Part shown: positions 51,071-60,209 of the stretch, piece by piece | Layout of the letters: each line of letters begins with the position of its first letter | Position numbering within the stretch: position 1 is the first letter of the stretch | Source: Acetatifactor sp. | Lineage (GTDB): Bacteria > Bacillota > Clostridia > Lachnospirales > Lachnospiraceae | Length of the DNA stretch: 64,000 nucleotides | NCBI GenBank assembly: GCA_016290775.1 | Contig: JAEEVF010000008.1 | Location: 86,579 to 150,578 of the forward strand | Direction of reading: 5' to 3' | Notes under the pieces: model-generated | Seen by the model: only the letters and a program-made list of their open reading frames with translations | What the model was told of the DNA's origin: nothing | Database searches by the model: none | Translations under genes and position numbers: made by a program

Positions 51071-52072
51071 ATGAAAAGAATAAAGATAGCGGTATTAGAT
51101 TCAGGGTTTGCTGAGGAAACTATAGATAATAGGATTGTTTTTAAAAAACAGATCTATTGGGATTATTTGAAAGGGAAAACGATTACCAATTCTAATGTAA
51201 CAGATTACAATGGACATGGTACGGCTTGTATAAATACAATTCTGAGCCTTTGTTCAGGAGCGGAAATATATGTCATAAAGATTTTGGGTATATCAGGAAA
51301 TACTTCATGTAAGGTGCTTTTAGAAGCGCTACAATTTGTAAACGAATTAGAGATTGATTTAATTGTTTTGGCTGCAAGTATTGTAAATGACAATAATTAC
51401 AAAGATAAGGTTTTTGACGATATATTACGACAGTTAAAAGAAAAAAAGAGAATTCTAATAGCGGCAGCTCAAAACGGAAAAGAAGAATCTGCGATTGCAA
51501 GCAATAGAAATGTAATCGGTGTAAAGGGAATGAAGAATCTTGGTTCTTTGTTTATGTTTGACAGAAACTCGAGCATACAAATGATATGTGATGCCACACC
51601 GATTTTTGTTCGTGGGAGAAAAGGTAGGTGGCAGCTTTTTAACGGGAATAGCAAGGCGACAGCTGTTGCAGCCGGAAGTATTGCAAATTATTTGTGGAAT
51701 GAAGATGTGACAATAGATGGTTTGTTTAATTTTCTAGAAATAGAATCGAAAGAACAAAAATTTGATTTACTCAAAAATTATAATCAAAATGTATGGACAT
51801 TTTTGGGTGAACGCGAAAGGTATTTTGCAGAAAATGACGATAGATATCTTGAGTTTGTATTTTTGCTAAGCGAATACTTGAAATGCAATGATTCCAGAGT
51901 CATTAGACAGTCAAATTTATTATTATATAAAAAAGGCGAATTAATGAGGGATTTGGATGCTTTTATGGATCTTGTTGAAGAAAGACTTCAAGTGAGAATT
52001 AATAGGTTTGAGGCAGATGACCTAATGTGGGCATATCAATTTTATGAAAAGCATGTATGTAAGAATAATTAA
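51071..52072 (+). CDS. Cytoplasmic subtilisin-like (S8) peptidase, probable leader peptidase
   Basis: The 333-residue protein has no signal peptide. The S8 triad is Asp10 (IAVLDSGF), His49 (DYNGHGTAC) and Ser194 (NGNSKATAVAAG); the usual GTSMA is changed to GNSKA. After about residue 220 comes a helical C-terminal domain of about 110 residues without recognisable family, perhaps for substrate binding. As the exporter lacks a peptidase domain, this enzyme is the likely leader cutter. AGGAG at 51061 sets ATG 51071. Confidence 0.85.
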   Translation: MKRIKIAVLDSGFAEETIDNRIVFKKQIYWDYLKGKTITNSNVTDYNGHGTACINTILSLCSGAEIYVIKILGISGNTSCKVLLEALQFVNELEIDLIVLAASIVNDNNYKDKVFDDILRQLKEKKRILIAAAQNGKEESAIASNRNVIGVKGMKNLGSLFMFDRNSSIQMICDATPIFVRGRKGRWQLFNGNSKATAVAAGSIANYLWNEDVTIDGLFNFLEIESKEQKFDLLKNYNQNVWTFLGERERYFAENDDRYLEFVFLLSEYLKCNDSRVIRQSNLLLYKKGELMRDLDAFMDLVEERLQVRINRFEADDLMWAYQFYEKHVCKNN

Positions 52073-52086
52073 GGAAGGTCAGATAA

Positions 52087-53343
52087 ATGGAGTCAAATAG
52101 TATAATAAGGTATAGTCGGTATTATTATAAAATAGAGCACGGAGGGCAGGTTATTGTTGCAAATCTCAATAACGGTATGAATTTTAAGATGACTAGGGAA
52201 TGCCATGAAATACTGAATCAATGTATCTGTAACAGTATGACAGTGGAAGAAATCATTAATATCTTCGAAGAGAATGACGATAAAGTATATTTCAAGAAAT
52301 TGTTATCAATTTTATGTGATTATAGAATTTTGGTAAATCAGGAAGAACAAATATCCTATTTGCCATATATACTTTTGACCAAGGCTTGTAATTTAAATTG
52401 CATTCATTGTTGTGCTGATGCAGGGATGTCATCAAATTCTAGTGAGTTGAATACTGAGGAGTGGTTTTCTGTAGCAGACAAACTAAAAGGTATGAAAATC
52501 GATGCTATATGCATATCGGGCGGCGAGCCACTTATGAGAAAAGATTTTTTTGAAATTGCTAGATATTTTAAAAATGCATTGAATATCGAATTGACTTTGA
52601 TGTCAAATGCAACACTTATTGATGAGGATAAAGCTAGCAAGTTAGTGGAGTTGTTTGATAGTTTTTCGTTTAGCCTTGATGGAATAGATGAAGAAACATG
52701 CTCTGTAATTCGCGGAAGAGGAACTTTTGAAAAAACTATGCGTGGGATAAGAATAATGCAAGCAAAAGGAATGAAGAATTTTGCTTTATCTTTTACTTCC
52801 ACAAAGAATAATCAACAATATGAAGAGGAATTTAAGAAATTGGCAGCTGAATTAGGGGCGAGCCCGATGATACGACATTATGATTTGGCGGGCAGGGCTC
52901 TTGAACATACTGATTTAATGGCAGAGAATGATCTATTGGAATACTTTGAGCCATCTCCATTACGGGGTGATGGTATGTTTCATTATGCGCCAAATCAGCT
53001 TCCAGTATGTACTTGCTGTAGTGCGGGGATTAGTAGATTTTCAGTATCACACTGCGGAGACATTTATCCCTGCCAATTACTCGAATTTCCTGAGTATAGA
53101 TATGAAAATGTTAAGAATCTAAAATCATTGAAAGATTTCTTTGAAAAGGAAGAATATAAGAATACAATCGGATATCATAATTTTGAAAAGATATATACTC
53201 CTCATAGCGATCAATGTAAAAAGTGTCATGTTAGAATACACTGCAGCACATGTGCATATACATCGCATCTTTTGAAACATATGAATAATAAAGATGAGAT
53301 TTGTCATGTAAAACAGAAGAAATGGGAGGCTATATGGAAATAA
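52087..53343 (+). CDS. Radical SAM/SPASM peptide-modifying enzyme with PqqD-like domain
   Basis: The 418-residue protein has an N-terminal PqqD/RRE-like part (about 1-85; MTVEEIINIFEE), which would bind the precursor leader. The SAM cluster is Cys101, Cys105, Cys108 (ACNLNCIHCC), with ISGGEPLMR following. A C-terminal SPASM region has VSHCGDIYPCQLLEFP and CKKCHVRIHCSTCAY, enough Cys for auxiliary iron-sulfur clusters. This is the standard architecture of enzymes that make thioether or C-C crosslinks in RiPPs. Confidence 0.9.
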   Translation: MESNSIIRYSRYYYKIEHGGQVIVANLNNGMNFKMTRECHEILNQCICNSMTVEEIINIFEENDDKVYFKKLLSILCDYRILVNQEEQISYLPYILLTKACNLNCIHCCADAGMSSNSSELNTEEWFSVADKLKGMKIDAICISGGEPLMRKDFFEIARYFKNALNIELTLMSNATLIDEDKASKLVELFDSFSFSLDGIDEETCSVIRGRGTFEKTMRGIRIMQAKGMKNFALSFTSTKNNQQYEEEFKKLAAELGASPMIRHYDLAGRALEHTDLMAENDLLEYFEPSPLRGDGMFHYAPNQLPVCTCCSAGISRFSVSHCGDIYPCQLLEFPEYRYENVKNLKSLKDFFEKEEYKNTIGYHNFEKIYTPHSDQCKKCHVRIHCSTCAYTSHLLKHMNNKDEICHVKQKKWEAIWK

Positions 53344-54347
53344 TAAAGGAGGATTTAAGTCGAGAATTGTTGTTTAATATTTGGGTGACTACGGCGTGTA
53401 ATTATGTTTGCTCATATTGCTACGAAGGTGACCAAAAACCCCAAAATTGTTTGGATTATATTACTGCAGATAAGATTATTCAGTTTATACCTAGAATTGC
53501 AAAGGACCATGGAGCAGATATAGTTCGCGTAAATTTTCACGGAGGGGAACCTACGCTGAATTTTGGCATTATTAAATATATTGTAGTCGCATTGAGGAAG
53601 AATAAAAATATTAATTTAAGAACCTCTATGACTACAAATTGTTTTATGTTTGTACAAAAGATTGAGCAGTATATTGATGAGTTATCGGTAAGCATAGATG
53701 GAAATAAAGACACGCACGACAGCAATCGCAAAACAAAAAAAGGAGAAGGAACCTTTGATATAAGTTTTCCAAATGCATTGAGATATTTAGAATCACATCC
53801 AAGAGTAAATCTCAATATGGTAGTGACACCTTCTAGTGCATGTGAGTTGTATGAAAATGTTATGTTTTTTATCCATAAGGGATTTAAGCACATTTCTCCA
53901 AACATTGATTACTTTGATTCGGGTTGGAATGATGAATTATTTGCTAGTTTATATAGCCAGTTAAAAAAAATCAAGGAAATATATGGACAATTAGGGAAAG
54001 ATATTAGTATTAGTATTTTTGATTGGCGTATTGGTAAAAAAGAAAGATGTGTTGTGGGTAAAGATCATTTTCAAATCTATATAGACGGCAATTTATATCC
54101 TTGTTCAGTTGCGGTAGGTGAACAGAAGTATTGTTTTGGAAATGTGGATGACGGAATGGATAAAAAGAAGGTAGATGAGTTAAATAATTTGATGGAAAAT
54201 GTGGTTCCCGAATGTGTTGGTTGTCGTTTTTATAGTTATTGTACAACTTGCAGGTGTTATTTTATTAATGAGAAACTAACGGGGAGTATGTATCAAGCAT
54301 CTGGAGTTATTTGTGCCACAGAGCATTTGAGAATACAGTTGAAATGA
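53334..54347 (+). CDS. Second radical SAM/SPASM enzyme
   Basis: The 337-residue protein starts at ATG 53334, overlapping the first enzyme by 10 bp, behind GGGAGG. The SAM cluster is Cys22, Cys26, Cys29 (ACNYVCSYCYEG); NFHGGEPTLN follows. The SPASM end has LYPCSVAVGEQKYCFGN and CVGCRFYSYCTTCRCYF. It lacks the PqqD-like domain of its neighbour, so it may act as partner or on the same bound substrate. It diverges clearly from the first and is not a recent duplicate. Confidence 0.88.
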   Translation: MEIIKEDLSRELLFNIWVTTACNYVCSYCYEGDQKPQNCLDYITADKIIQFIPRIAKDHGADIVRVNFHGGEPTLNFGIIKYIVVALRKNKNINLRTSMTTNCFMFVQKIEQYIDELSVSIDGNKDTHDSNRKTKKGEGTFDISFPNALRYLESHPRVNLNMVVTPSSACELYENVMFFIHKGFKHISPNIDYFDSGWNDELFASLYSQLKKIKEIYGQLGKDISISIFDWRIGKKERCVVGKDHFQIYIDGNLYPCSVAVGEQKYCFGNVDDGMDKKKVDELNNLMENVVPECVGCRFYSYCTTCRCYFINEKLTGSMYQASGVICATEHLRIQLK

Positions 54348-54354
54348 GAGATTT

Positions 54355-56001
54355 ATGGATAAAGGAATAATTAAACTAATACTCAAAAAGAATAGGAAAA
54401 CTCTAGCCATTTTGGTTATATGTATGACTGTCGTACAGCTTGCAACAGTGTATGGGGCAGATTTAATGAGGGGTGTTATTGACGATCTGATAAACACTAA
54501 TAATATGGATGGCAAACGAATTCGTCTGTATATAACAGTCATGTTGGGCCAGAGTATTTGTTTTCTTGTTTTTAACTATTATAGTGATCTGACGCAGAAT
54601 AAAGCTGTTTTGGTGATGCGAAAAGATTTCTTAGATAGATATAAAAGGAATGTTAAAGGGGCCATTTTAAGTGAGAATAGCCAAGGTGAAATGTATGAGA
54701 TAGTTTATGGTGATATAGCAATCGTGACCAATTTTTGCATAAACACATTTATGCAAATGGCATACACAATCCTAACATTTAGCGTTGTTGCTGTTTATTT
54801 CTGCATACTCAGATGGGATATTTTCCTTCTTATAATGCTATTAAATCTTGTCATGTTTATAGGACATAGTGCATTAGCTCCAATAGTAAATAAGAATAGT
54901 ATGAATTCAAGAAATTGTATCAGTGAGGTTGCTAATACCATGCAGGAATTGTTTTCTAATCCTGTAGATACAAAAATGAGTGGTTTACAAGATGCACTTA
55001 CTCAGAGAGTGTATAAAGCATTGTTAAATAGTTTTGCTTGTGAAAAGAAAATGCTGATAAGTAATTCAGCAAGCAATGAATTATCAAGTTTAATAGGTAT
55101 ATTAGGACATATCCTTGTGTTTTTATATGGAGGCTATTTAGTGACCCAGAATAAAATTGGTGTAGGTGTAGTAGTAGTTTTCATCACCTATTCACAGAGG
55201 TTAATTGGTAGTTTTGAAAGGATCAGTCATTTTACGATTGACTATTCAGCTGTTATGCCGAATATAAAAAGGCTTACCCCTTTTTACGAGAAATCAAAAT
55301 CTAAAGCGCATAGAGAAAAAATACAAAAGTGCAATAAAGTTGTGTTTGATAATGTATCTTTCGCATATAAAGATGATGCTACTGTATTGGATAAGGCCAA
55401 TTATCAGTTTGTGTATGGAAAATCATACGGTATAATCGGTGAGACGGGTACAGGCAAAAGTACTTTGGCTAAACTGATGTGTGGCATATGTGCGCCGACA
55501 CAAGGACGGGTATTAATTAACAATATAGATGTCGGTAATATTGAGGAAACTGATTTGGAGGGACTTATGGCGTATTATCCTGCTGCGCCCATAATTGTTA
55601 ACGACACATTGTATTCTAACATAACATTAGGAACTGATAATGAGGATTTATCAAAAGTAATTAAAATTGCTGAAAAGATGCAATTAATTGAAACAATAGA
55701 GAAGCATTCAGATGGATTAAATGCTGTTGTTGGCAGCGGAGGATGTGCTTTATCGGCCGGGGAGAAACAACGAATTGGTCTTGGTCGAGTCTTTTTCTTC
55801 TCACACCAAATAGTGATTATGGATGAGCCAACGGCTTTTCTGGATGGTGAAACTAAAGCAAAAGTGATGCGAGAGTTGTTTCGATATAACAAGAATGCAC
55901 TGTTTATAATTATTTCTCATGATTTGAGCATTCTTACGGAATGTGACAATATTTTGAAAATTGAGAAAGGTAAAATAATGGAATGTTCAAAGACTGAATA
56001 A
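54355..56001 (+). CDS. ABC exporter (fused membrane and ATPase domains)
   Basis: The 548-residue protein has six membrane helices (residues about 15-310) and an ATPase domain with Walker A GETGTGKS (362-369), signature LSAGEKQR (466-473) and Walker B IVIMDEPTAF. There is no C39 peptidase domain at the N-terminus. It likely exports the mature peptide as a homodimer. It follows the second radical SAM gene by 7 bp. Confidence 0.9.
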   Translation: MDKGIIKLILKKNRKTLAILVICMTVVQLATVYGADLMRGVIDDLINTNNMDGKRIRLYITVMLGQSICFLVFNYYSDLTQNKAVLVMRKDFLDRYKRNVKGAILSENSQGEMYEIVYGDIAIVTNFCINTFMQMAYTILTFSVVAVYFCILRWDIFLLIMLLNLVMFIGHSALAPIVNKNSMNSRNCISEVANTMQELFSNPVDTKMSGLQDALTQRVYKALLNSFACEKKMLISNSASNELSSLIGILGHILVFLYGGYLVTQNKIGVGVVVVFITYSQRLIGSFERISHFTIDYSAVMPNIKRLTPFYEKSKSKAHREKIQKCNKVVFDNVSFAYKDDATVLDKANYQFVYGKSYGIIGETGTGKSTLAKLMCGICAPTQGRVLINNIDVGNIEETDLEGLMAYYPAAPIIVNDTLYSNITLGTDNEDLSKVIKIAEKMQLIETIEKHSDGLNAVVGSGGCALSAGEKQRIGLGRVFFFSHQIVIMDEPTAFLDGETKAKVMRELFRYNKNALFIIISHDLSILTECDNILKIEKGKIMECSKTE

Positions 56002-56019
56002 GAATGCGGAGATAATGCC

Positions 56020-58140
56020 ATGAAGAATACAAAGACTTGGTTAACGGCAATTATTTTGTTTGTTTGCTTTTTATTTGCAGGATGTGGTAAAAAGACCCAA
56101 TCGAAGTGGATCATAGAACAATGCGATATTGAAGGGCTGAAAGGGGTGGTACAGCAGTTAGCGCCAATTTCTGAAAAAGAGTTTTATGTTCTGTCTGGAA
56201 CAGTTTCTGAAAATGAAGTATTCCAATCACTTTTTTATGTTAATTTAGATCGGAAAAAGGCGGAGATGGTTCCGCTGGTGTTCGAGGATGGGTTTTTCTT
56301 AAGCAATGTTATTAAGTGCCGAGACAATTGTTTTGCTGCCTTGTTGTTAGAGAGAAATGATGAGGGAGATGAGAGAGTTGATTCTGTTATCGTCGCAGAT
56401 CAAACAGGTACCTTGCTGGTTAAGCGTGCACTAAATGAAATTACGCATGATGAGGGTGTGATAAGGCTAATATCAGAAGCAGATGGAAAACTGTGGCTGA
56501 TTACATCAGAATGCCTTTATTCGTTGGATGAGAATTTAATATGTATTGCAACATATGAGTCGGAGAAGCAGATTAAAGATGCTGTTCTTGTGGACGGGAA
56601 AAAGATCGTATGCCTTTGTACGGACGATAGAGAAAAGATGCATTCCAATATTCTTTTTCAAAGATTTAATACGACAAATAGAACTTGGGAAGAGAATTTT
56701 ACATTGAAGTTTGATGAAAATGAATTGACAAATCATCTTATAGGTGGTAATGACAATAAGTTTTTCCTGTTAGGAACAAAGGGGATTTATAAGTGTGACG
56801 AAAATGGCAATATTGTTTTTTTCATGAACTGTGGTGAAGTGGGTGTGAGCAGTGAAGAAAATGAATGCTTAATAGCCCTTCCCAAAGATGAATTTCTCGT
56901 ATGTACGGTAAACTATGAAATTCAAAGCTCAAACATTGGAATTCTGCGATATAAAGTTGTGGAACATCAAGAAAGCACAATTGTGATAGGCTCTGTAGGA
57001 ATGGAAAGTCGTATTGCTAAGAGTATTCTTGAGTATAATAAAACACATCCGACAAATAAGGTAGAGATAAAGGAATACCAGTTTGAAAATAATGCGGCTT
57101 CTTATAATGATGCATGTAATCGTCTTTACGCAGATATTTTGGGCGGAAATGGTCCGGATATTATATACTTATCTGGGCTTGACAGTTCAAGCTTGATTAA
57201 ACACGGATTTTTGGAGAACTTGGATTCGTATTTTGAAAATGACCCTGAAATAAGGAAAACAGATATGATTCCTTCATTTTGCGATGCAATATCTGTAGAT
57301 GGACATATTTTTTATATAGCCCCAGAATTTAGCATAATGACGATGGCTGGGAAGTCGAGACTAGTTGGGGAATCCATGGGCTGGACCATGAATGATTTGT
57401 ATGATTTGTGGAAAAAGAATCAGTTTGTTATCATGGATGAAGAAGATGGGATTACATTTCGTCAACTTATCAAAGGGATGGCGCAGTATGAGAATATCCC
57501 TATAGAGGATTATAAACTCGCGCTTGAGATGTCAAATGCGTCGAACAAAAGAGCCGATAATTCTGGACTAAAGGATGGAACAGCGTTGCTTGGTATGTTT
57601 GGAATTACCTCGCCATCTTATATTCAAGTAATTCACTCAGTTTGCAATGATGAGGAGATAACGCTTAAGGGTTTTCCTGATGTAGAAGGCTCTGGCGCAA
57701 TGTTTAGTATTACTAATATGTTTGGCATATCTTCAAAGTCAGAAAAAAAAGAACTGGCTTGGGATGTAATCAGAATGCTGATGACGAAAGAATATCAATC
57801 TATTTCTGCTCAGAAGGTTTTTGGGTTTCCGTCTAGGTTAGATTGCTTTGAAGAAGAAATACAAGAATATAAGAAAGATAAAAGCAAATATAATTTTGAA
57901 AAGGGAACGGAATGGCAGTACGGCAATGATAAAGGTATTTATACAGTCTTATCAGAAAAGGATGCAGCGAGAATTAAGGAAACCATATATGAGACAAAGA
58001 AAGTGTATATAAAGAATTCGGAATTAGAGAAAATTATCTGCGAAGAAGCAGGGGCTTTTTTTTCCGGCGATAAAGACAGCGATATAGTATGCGAATTAAT
58101 TAAGAATCGTATGGAGCTATATCGTATGGAAAGAAAGTGA
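56020..58140 (+). CDS. Propeller plus solute-binding-like lipoprotein, paralog 5, in the RiPP cassette
   Basis: The 706-residue protein has a lipobox FAGC with Cys22. It shares the order of the chromosomal copies: propeller-like half, then ILEYNKTHPTNKV, GPDIIYLSGLD, HGFLENLDSYFEND, KKELAWDVIRMLM and the tail ICEEAGAFFSGD...NRMELYRMERK. As last gene of the RiPP operon it may give self-protection, sense the peptide, or help its re-uptake; the sequence does not decide. Composition matches the AT-rich cargo, so it moved with it. Confidence 0.72.
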   Translation: MKNTKTWLTAIILFVCFLFAGCGKKTQSKWIIEQCDIEGLKGVVQQLAPISEKEFYVLSGTVSENEVFQSLFYVNLDRKKAEMVPLVFEDGFFLSNVIKCRDNCFAALLLERNDEGDERVDSVIVADQTGTLLVKRALNEITHDEGVIRLISEADGKLWLITSECLYSLDENLICIATYESEKQIKDAVLVDGKKIVCLCTDDREKMHSNILFQRFNTTNRTWEENFTLKFDENELTNHLIGGNDNKFFLLGTKGIYKCDENGNIVFFMNCGEVGVSSEENECLIALPKDEFLVCTVNYEIQSSNIGILRYKVVEHQESTIVIGSVGMESRIAKSILEYNKTHPTNKVEIKEYQFENNAASYNDACNRLYADILGGNGPDIIYLSGLDSSSLIKHGFLENLDSYFENDPEIRKTDMIPSFCDAISVDGHIFYIAPEFSIMTMAGKSRLVGESMGWTMNDLYDLWKKNQFVIMDEEDGITFRQLIKGMAQYENIPIEDYKLALEMSNASNKRADNSGLKDGTALLGMFGITSPSYIQVIHSVCNDEEITLKGFPDVEGSGAMFSITNMFGISSKSEKKELAWDVIRMLMTKEYQSISAQKVFGFPSRLDCFEEEIQEYKKDKSKYNFEKGTEWQYGNDKGIYTVLSEKDAARIKETIYETKKVYIKNSELEKIICEEAGAFFSGDKDSDIVCELIKNRMELYRMERK

Positions 58141-58233
58141 TAAGCGGAGAATAAGGTCGACCAACAGGTGGATTTGAAGAAGTCGGTGCTCCAAACCTCC
58201 TTATTCTATTGATTTCTTAGTCTGATTCCAGCC

Positions 58234-58255
58234 TTCAAGTCCGGCTGCCAGCACT
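58234..58255 (+). repeat. attR: direct repeat of the tRNA-Leu 3' end
   Basis: Identical to 44528-44549. Similarity to the attL side continues after it because a second integrase end follows. Confidence 0.88.
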
Positions 58256-58425
58256 GTTAGTTGTTTTTGAAAAGCCTGAGAATTCGCGGTTCTTGGGCTT
58301 TTTACTTTTAAATTCTATCACGTTATTTGGTATGATTTTGGTATTCTCAGTACAGAAAGTCTTCCGAAACTTCTCCAGAGTGGCGTTTTTATGGGGATTG
58401 GTATAGTGCTTTACGTTGCCATGAT
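58235..58425 (-). pseudogene. 5'-truncated integrase remnant beyond attR
   Basis: The minus-strand frame ends with KHYTNPHKNATLEKFRKTFC, then a tail with EFKSKKPKNREFSGFSKT, matching the C-terminus of the integrase at 44529-45965 with several substitutions. Everything upstream of the final catalytic Tyr region is missing. It is the scar of an older element that used the same tRNA site. Confidence 0.85.
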
Positions 58426-58816
58426 GCGGACGAAAATCCAACTCAAAGACGAGGCCCCGGAGACCGAACATTACGTTCGGACGCTCAAGGCATCCGAGAT
58501 AGAAGAGGACGATTATTTCAGCAGACTGATCGGAACCGACATCACAAACATCGCAAAAGACATCCGGGAGAACCATAAAAAAGACAAAGAGACAGGCGAA
58601 GACAATAATCCGCTCACCGAGGTCATTGACATTGTGCAGGAGTATGCAACCGCGACTGATCCGATGAAGGCAACGTTATCCACCTTGAGTAGGCAGCTGG
58701 GAATGAACTTTAACAAAATGGATCCTGCGGAGATCCAGTTTTTTACCGGAATTGTTGAAGAGTACTCCAATGTTTATAAGAGCATGCTGCCGAAAAAAGG
58801 AAGGGGGAAGCGGTAA
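58424..58816 (+). pseudogene. Unknown protein, probably a C-terminal fragment
   Basis: The open frame runs from 58391, but its first about 11 codons are antisense to the integrase remnant. From about 58424 it reads as a soluble, charged helical protein (RTLKASEIEEDDYFSRLIGT; LSTLSRQLGMNFNKMDPAEI; ends LPKKGRGKR) of about 130 residues. No ribosome site is evident, so it is likely the 3' part of a gene cut by rearrangement. Family not recognised. Confidence 0.45.
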
Positions 58817-59064
58817 TTATTTTCATAATGGCGCCGAACAAAAATTGAGGTTCCCCGGGATTGGGAGCTGTGCATCTAACAAGCAGTGCACTTGTATGAA
58901 AAACTGTCCGCGATGCTTGTTGGGCGGCACTGTCCCCCAATACCCCAGGAACGCCTGCTTTTGCAGTAGGGCTACGCGATTGAAAATCGCTAGATTATGA
59001 GAACGGTCGTGACGTACAGCTATATAACTATTGAATGCTCTTGAAAACGAGCAGGAAAGAACAA
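58817..59064. other. Non-coding stretch without recognised feature
   Basis: About 250 bases between the fragment and the next promoter. Open frames exist on both strands but none has a ribosome site or family signature. Tested for tRNA shape and rejected. Confidence 0.4.
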
Positions 59065-59093
59065 TTGCGAAGAGGCAGGATATGCGGTATAAT
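59065..59093 (+). promoter_or_regulatory. Promoter of the immunity-gene operon
   Basis: TTGCGA (59065-59070) and TATAAT (59088-59093), 17 bp apart, 45 bp before the next start codon. Confidence 0.65.
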
Positions 59094-59137
59094 ATTTGAC
59101 AAGATAGGGTACTCATGTAAGAATTAAGGAGGCAGGT

Positions 59138-59662
59138 ATGTTTGAAAACTTTTTGGAATTTGCGGGGATCGAGACCGAGGGGAAAATCGCATCTTTGGAT
59201 GAGTTTCTGGCTGTAGTTGACGGGAAAACTTTCCTTGACGGAATGTATCGCATTTTTAAATCATCCGATCTGGAAAAATGGACCGGAATCGTGGAAGAAG
59301 CCTTTCCTCAGGCGAAGGGAAAAGTGCGTATTTTCGGATATGACTGGCTGGGACGTGTGTTCGCGGTTAACATCGCGGGAGACAATGTTGTTATGCTCGA
59401 GCCGGGAACCGGGCAGATCCTCAGTGTTCCCGATGACATAGAGGATTTTCATGAGTATGACATCGCAGAGGAAGCGGACGATGTTCTGTCCGGTGGTTTT
59501 TACAGAGCATGGCTTGAGAAGAACAATAATTATCAGTTGAAGCATAACGAATGTGTCGGATACAAGGTTCCCTTATTCCTGGGAGGAAAAGACAATGTCG
59601 ACAATCTTGAGGCCGGAGACATGGAAGTTTACTGGGGAGTTTTGACACCGCTCATGCCCTGA
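59138..59662 (+). CDS. Tdi1-like (T6SS immunity/DUF1851) family protein
   Basis: The 174-residue cytoplasmic protein ends LFLGGKDNVDNLEAGDMEVYW, the conserved C-terminal Tdi1/DUF1851 pattern; the middle has IFGYDWLGRVFAVN. Such proteins neutralise effector toxins. No toxin gene is seen in the window. AAGGAGGCAGG sets ATG 59138. It is followed by another immunity-type gene 32 bp on. Confidence 0.78.
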   Translation: MFENFLEFAGIETEGKIASLDEFLAVVDGKTFLDGMYRIFKSSDLEKWTGIVEEAFPQAKGKVRIFGYDWLGRVFAVNIAGDNVVMLEPGTGQILSVPDDIEDFHEYDIAEEADDVLSGGFYRAWLEKNNNYQLKHNECVGYKVPLFLGGKDNVDNLEAGDMEVYWGVLTPLMP

Positions 59663-59694
59663 TGAGGGTGCTTGGAATATAAGGATAAACGTTT

Positions 59695-60171
59695 ATGATG
59701 AAATTTAAAAACAGCGGAGAAAAAATAACATCTGAGAACATAAGAGAGTTTGAGCAGAAGTTTTTGCTTACTTTTCCTGATGATTATAAGTCTTTTTTGG
59801 AGAAAAATAATGGCGGAATGCCCGACGGAGATTATGTGTTCGAGTTCTTTGACGAAGTGACGGAAAGGATCAATCATTCGGTGATACAGGAGTTCTTTAC
59901 TCTGAACACAAATGAGACCGACAGTTACGATGACCTTGAGAGCAACTGCACGAACTTATGGAATGATGAGGCGCTCGGGCAAAAGGACCTTCCTTTTGCC
60001 TTGGATCCCGGCGGAAACTACCTGTGCATGTCACTTAATAGTGACGATTATGGAACTGTATACCTTTGCAATCATGAATATGATGATATGGAGACGGGAT
60101 ATCTGGTAAAAAGCAAGGTGGCGGATTCCTTCTCTGCGTTTCTGGAATGCCTTAGCTTAGATGCGGATTGA
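59695..60171 (+). CDS. SMI1/KNR4 (SUKH) family immunity-type protein
   Basis: The 158-residue protein has the SUKH features: EFEQKFLLTFPDDYKSFLEKNNGG near the N-terminus (given here as its start EFEQKF) and LPFALDPGGNYLCMSL with YLCNHEYD in the middle. SUKH proteins are common immunity proteins against nuclease and other polymorphic toxins. It shares the likely operon with the Tdi1-like gene. Confidence 0.88.
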   Translation: MMKFKNSGEKITSENIREFEQKFLLTFPDDYKSFLEKNNGGMPDGDYVFEFFDEVTERINHSVIQEFFTLNTNETDSYDDLESNCTNLWNDEALGQKDLPFALDPGGNYLCMSLNSDDYGTVYLCNHEYDDMETGYLVKSKVADSFSAFLECLSLDAD

Positions 60172-60209
60172 TATTTGATCCCGTTTTTGTATTAGGATGG
60201 AGTATGCAA

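Larger units (their letters stand above)
44528..58255. mobile_element. Integrative mobilizable element in tRNA-Leu, about 13.7 kb
   Basis: It is bounded by exact 22-bp direct repeats (44528-44549 and 58234-58255) equal to the tRNA-Leu 3' end. It holds a tyrosine integrase at the tRNA end, a replication-type protein, a MobA/MobL relaxase, DUF3847, an oriT-like site, an XRE regulator, a sigma factor and a RiPP cassette. No type IV secretion genes are present, so it needs a helper to transfer. The backbone is near genome composition; the cargo (50.4-58.2 kb) is far more AT-rich. Confidence 0.85.

Noticed and set aside
58426..58576. Upstream extension of the integrase remnant frame
   Set aside because: These codons are antisense to the neighbouring fragment and do not match the intact integrase.
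58918..59000. tRNA-like stretch ending near GCGATTGAAAATCGC
   Set aside because: No matching acceptor arms or T-loop; only one short hairpin.
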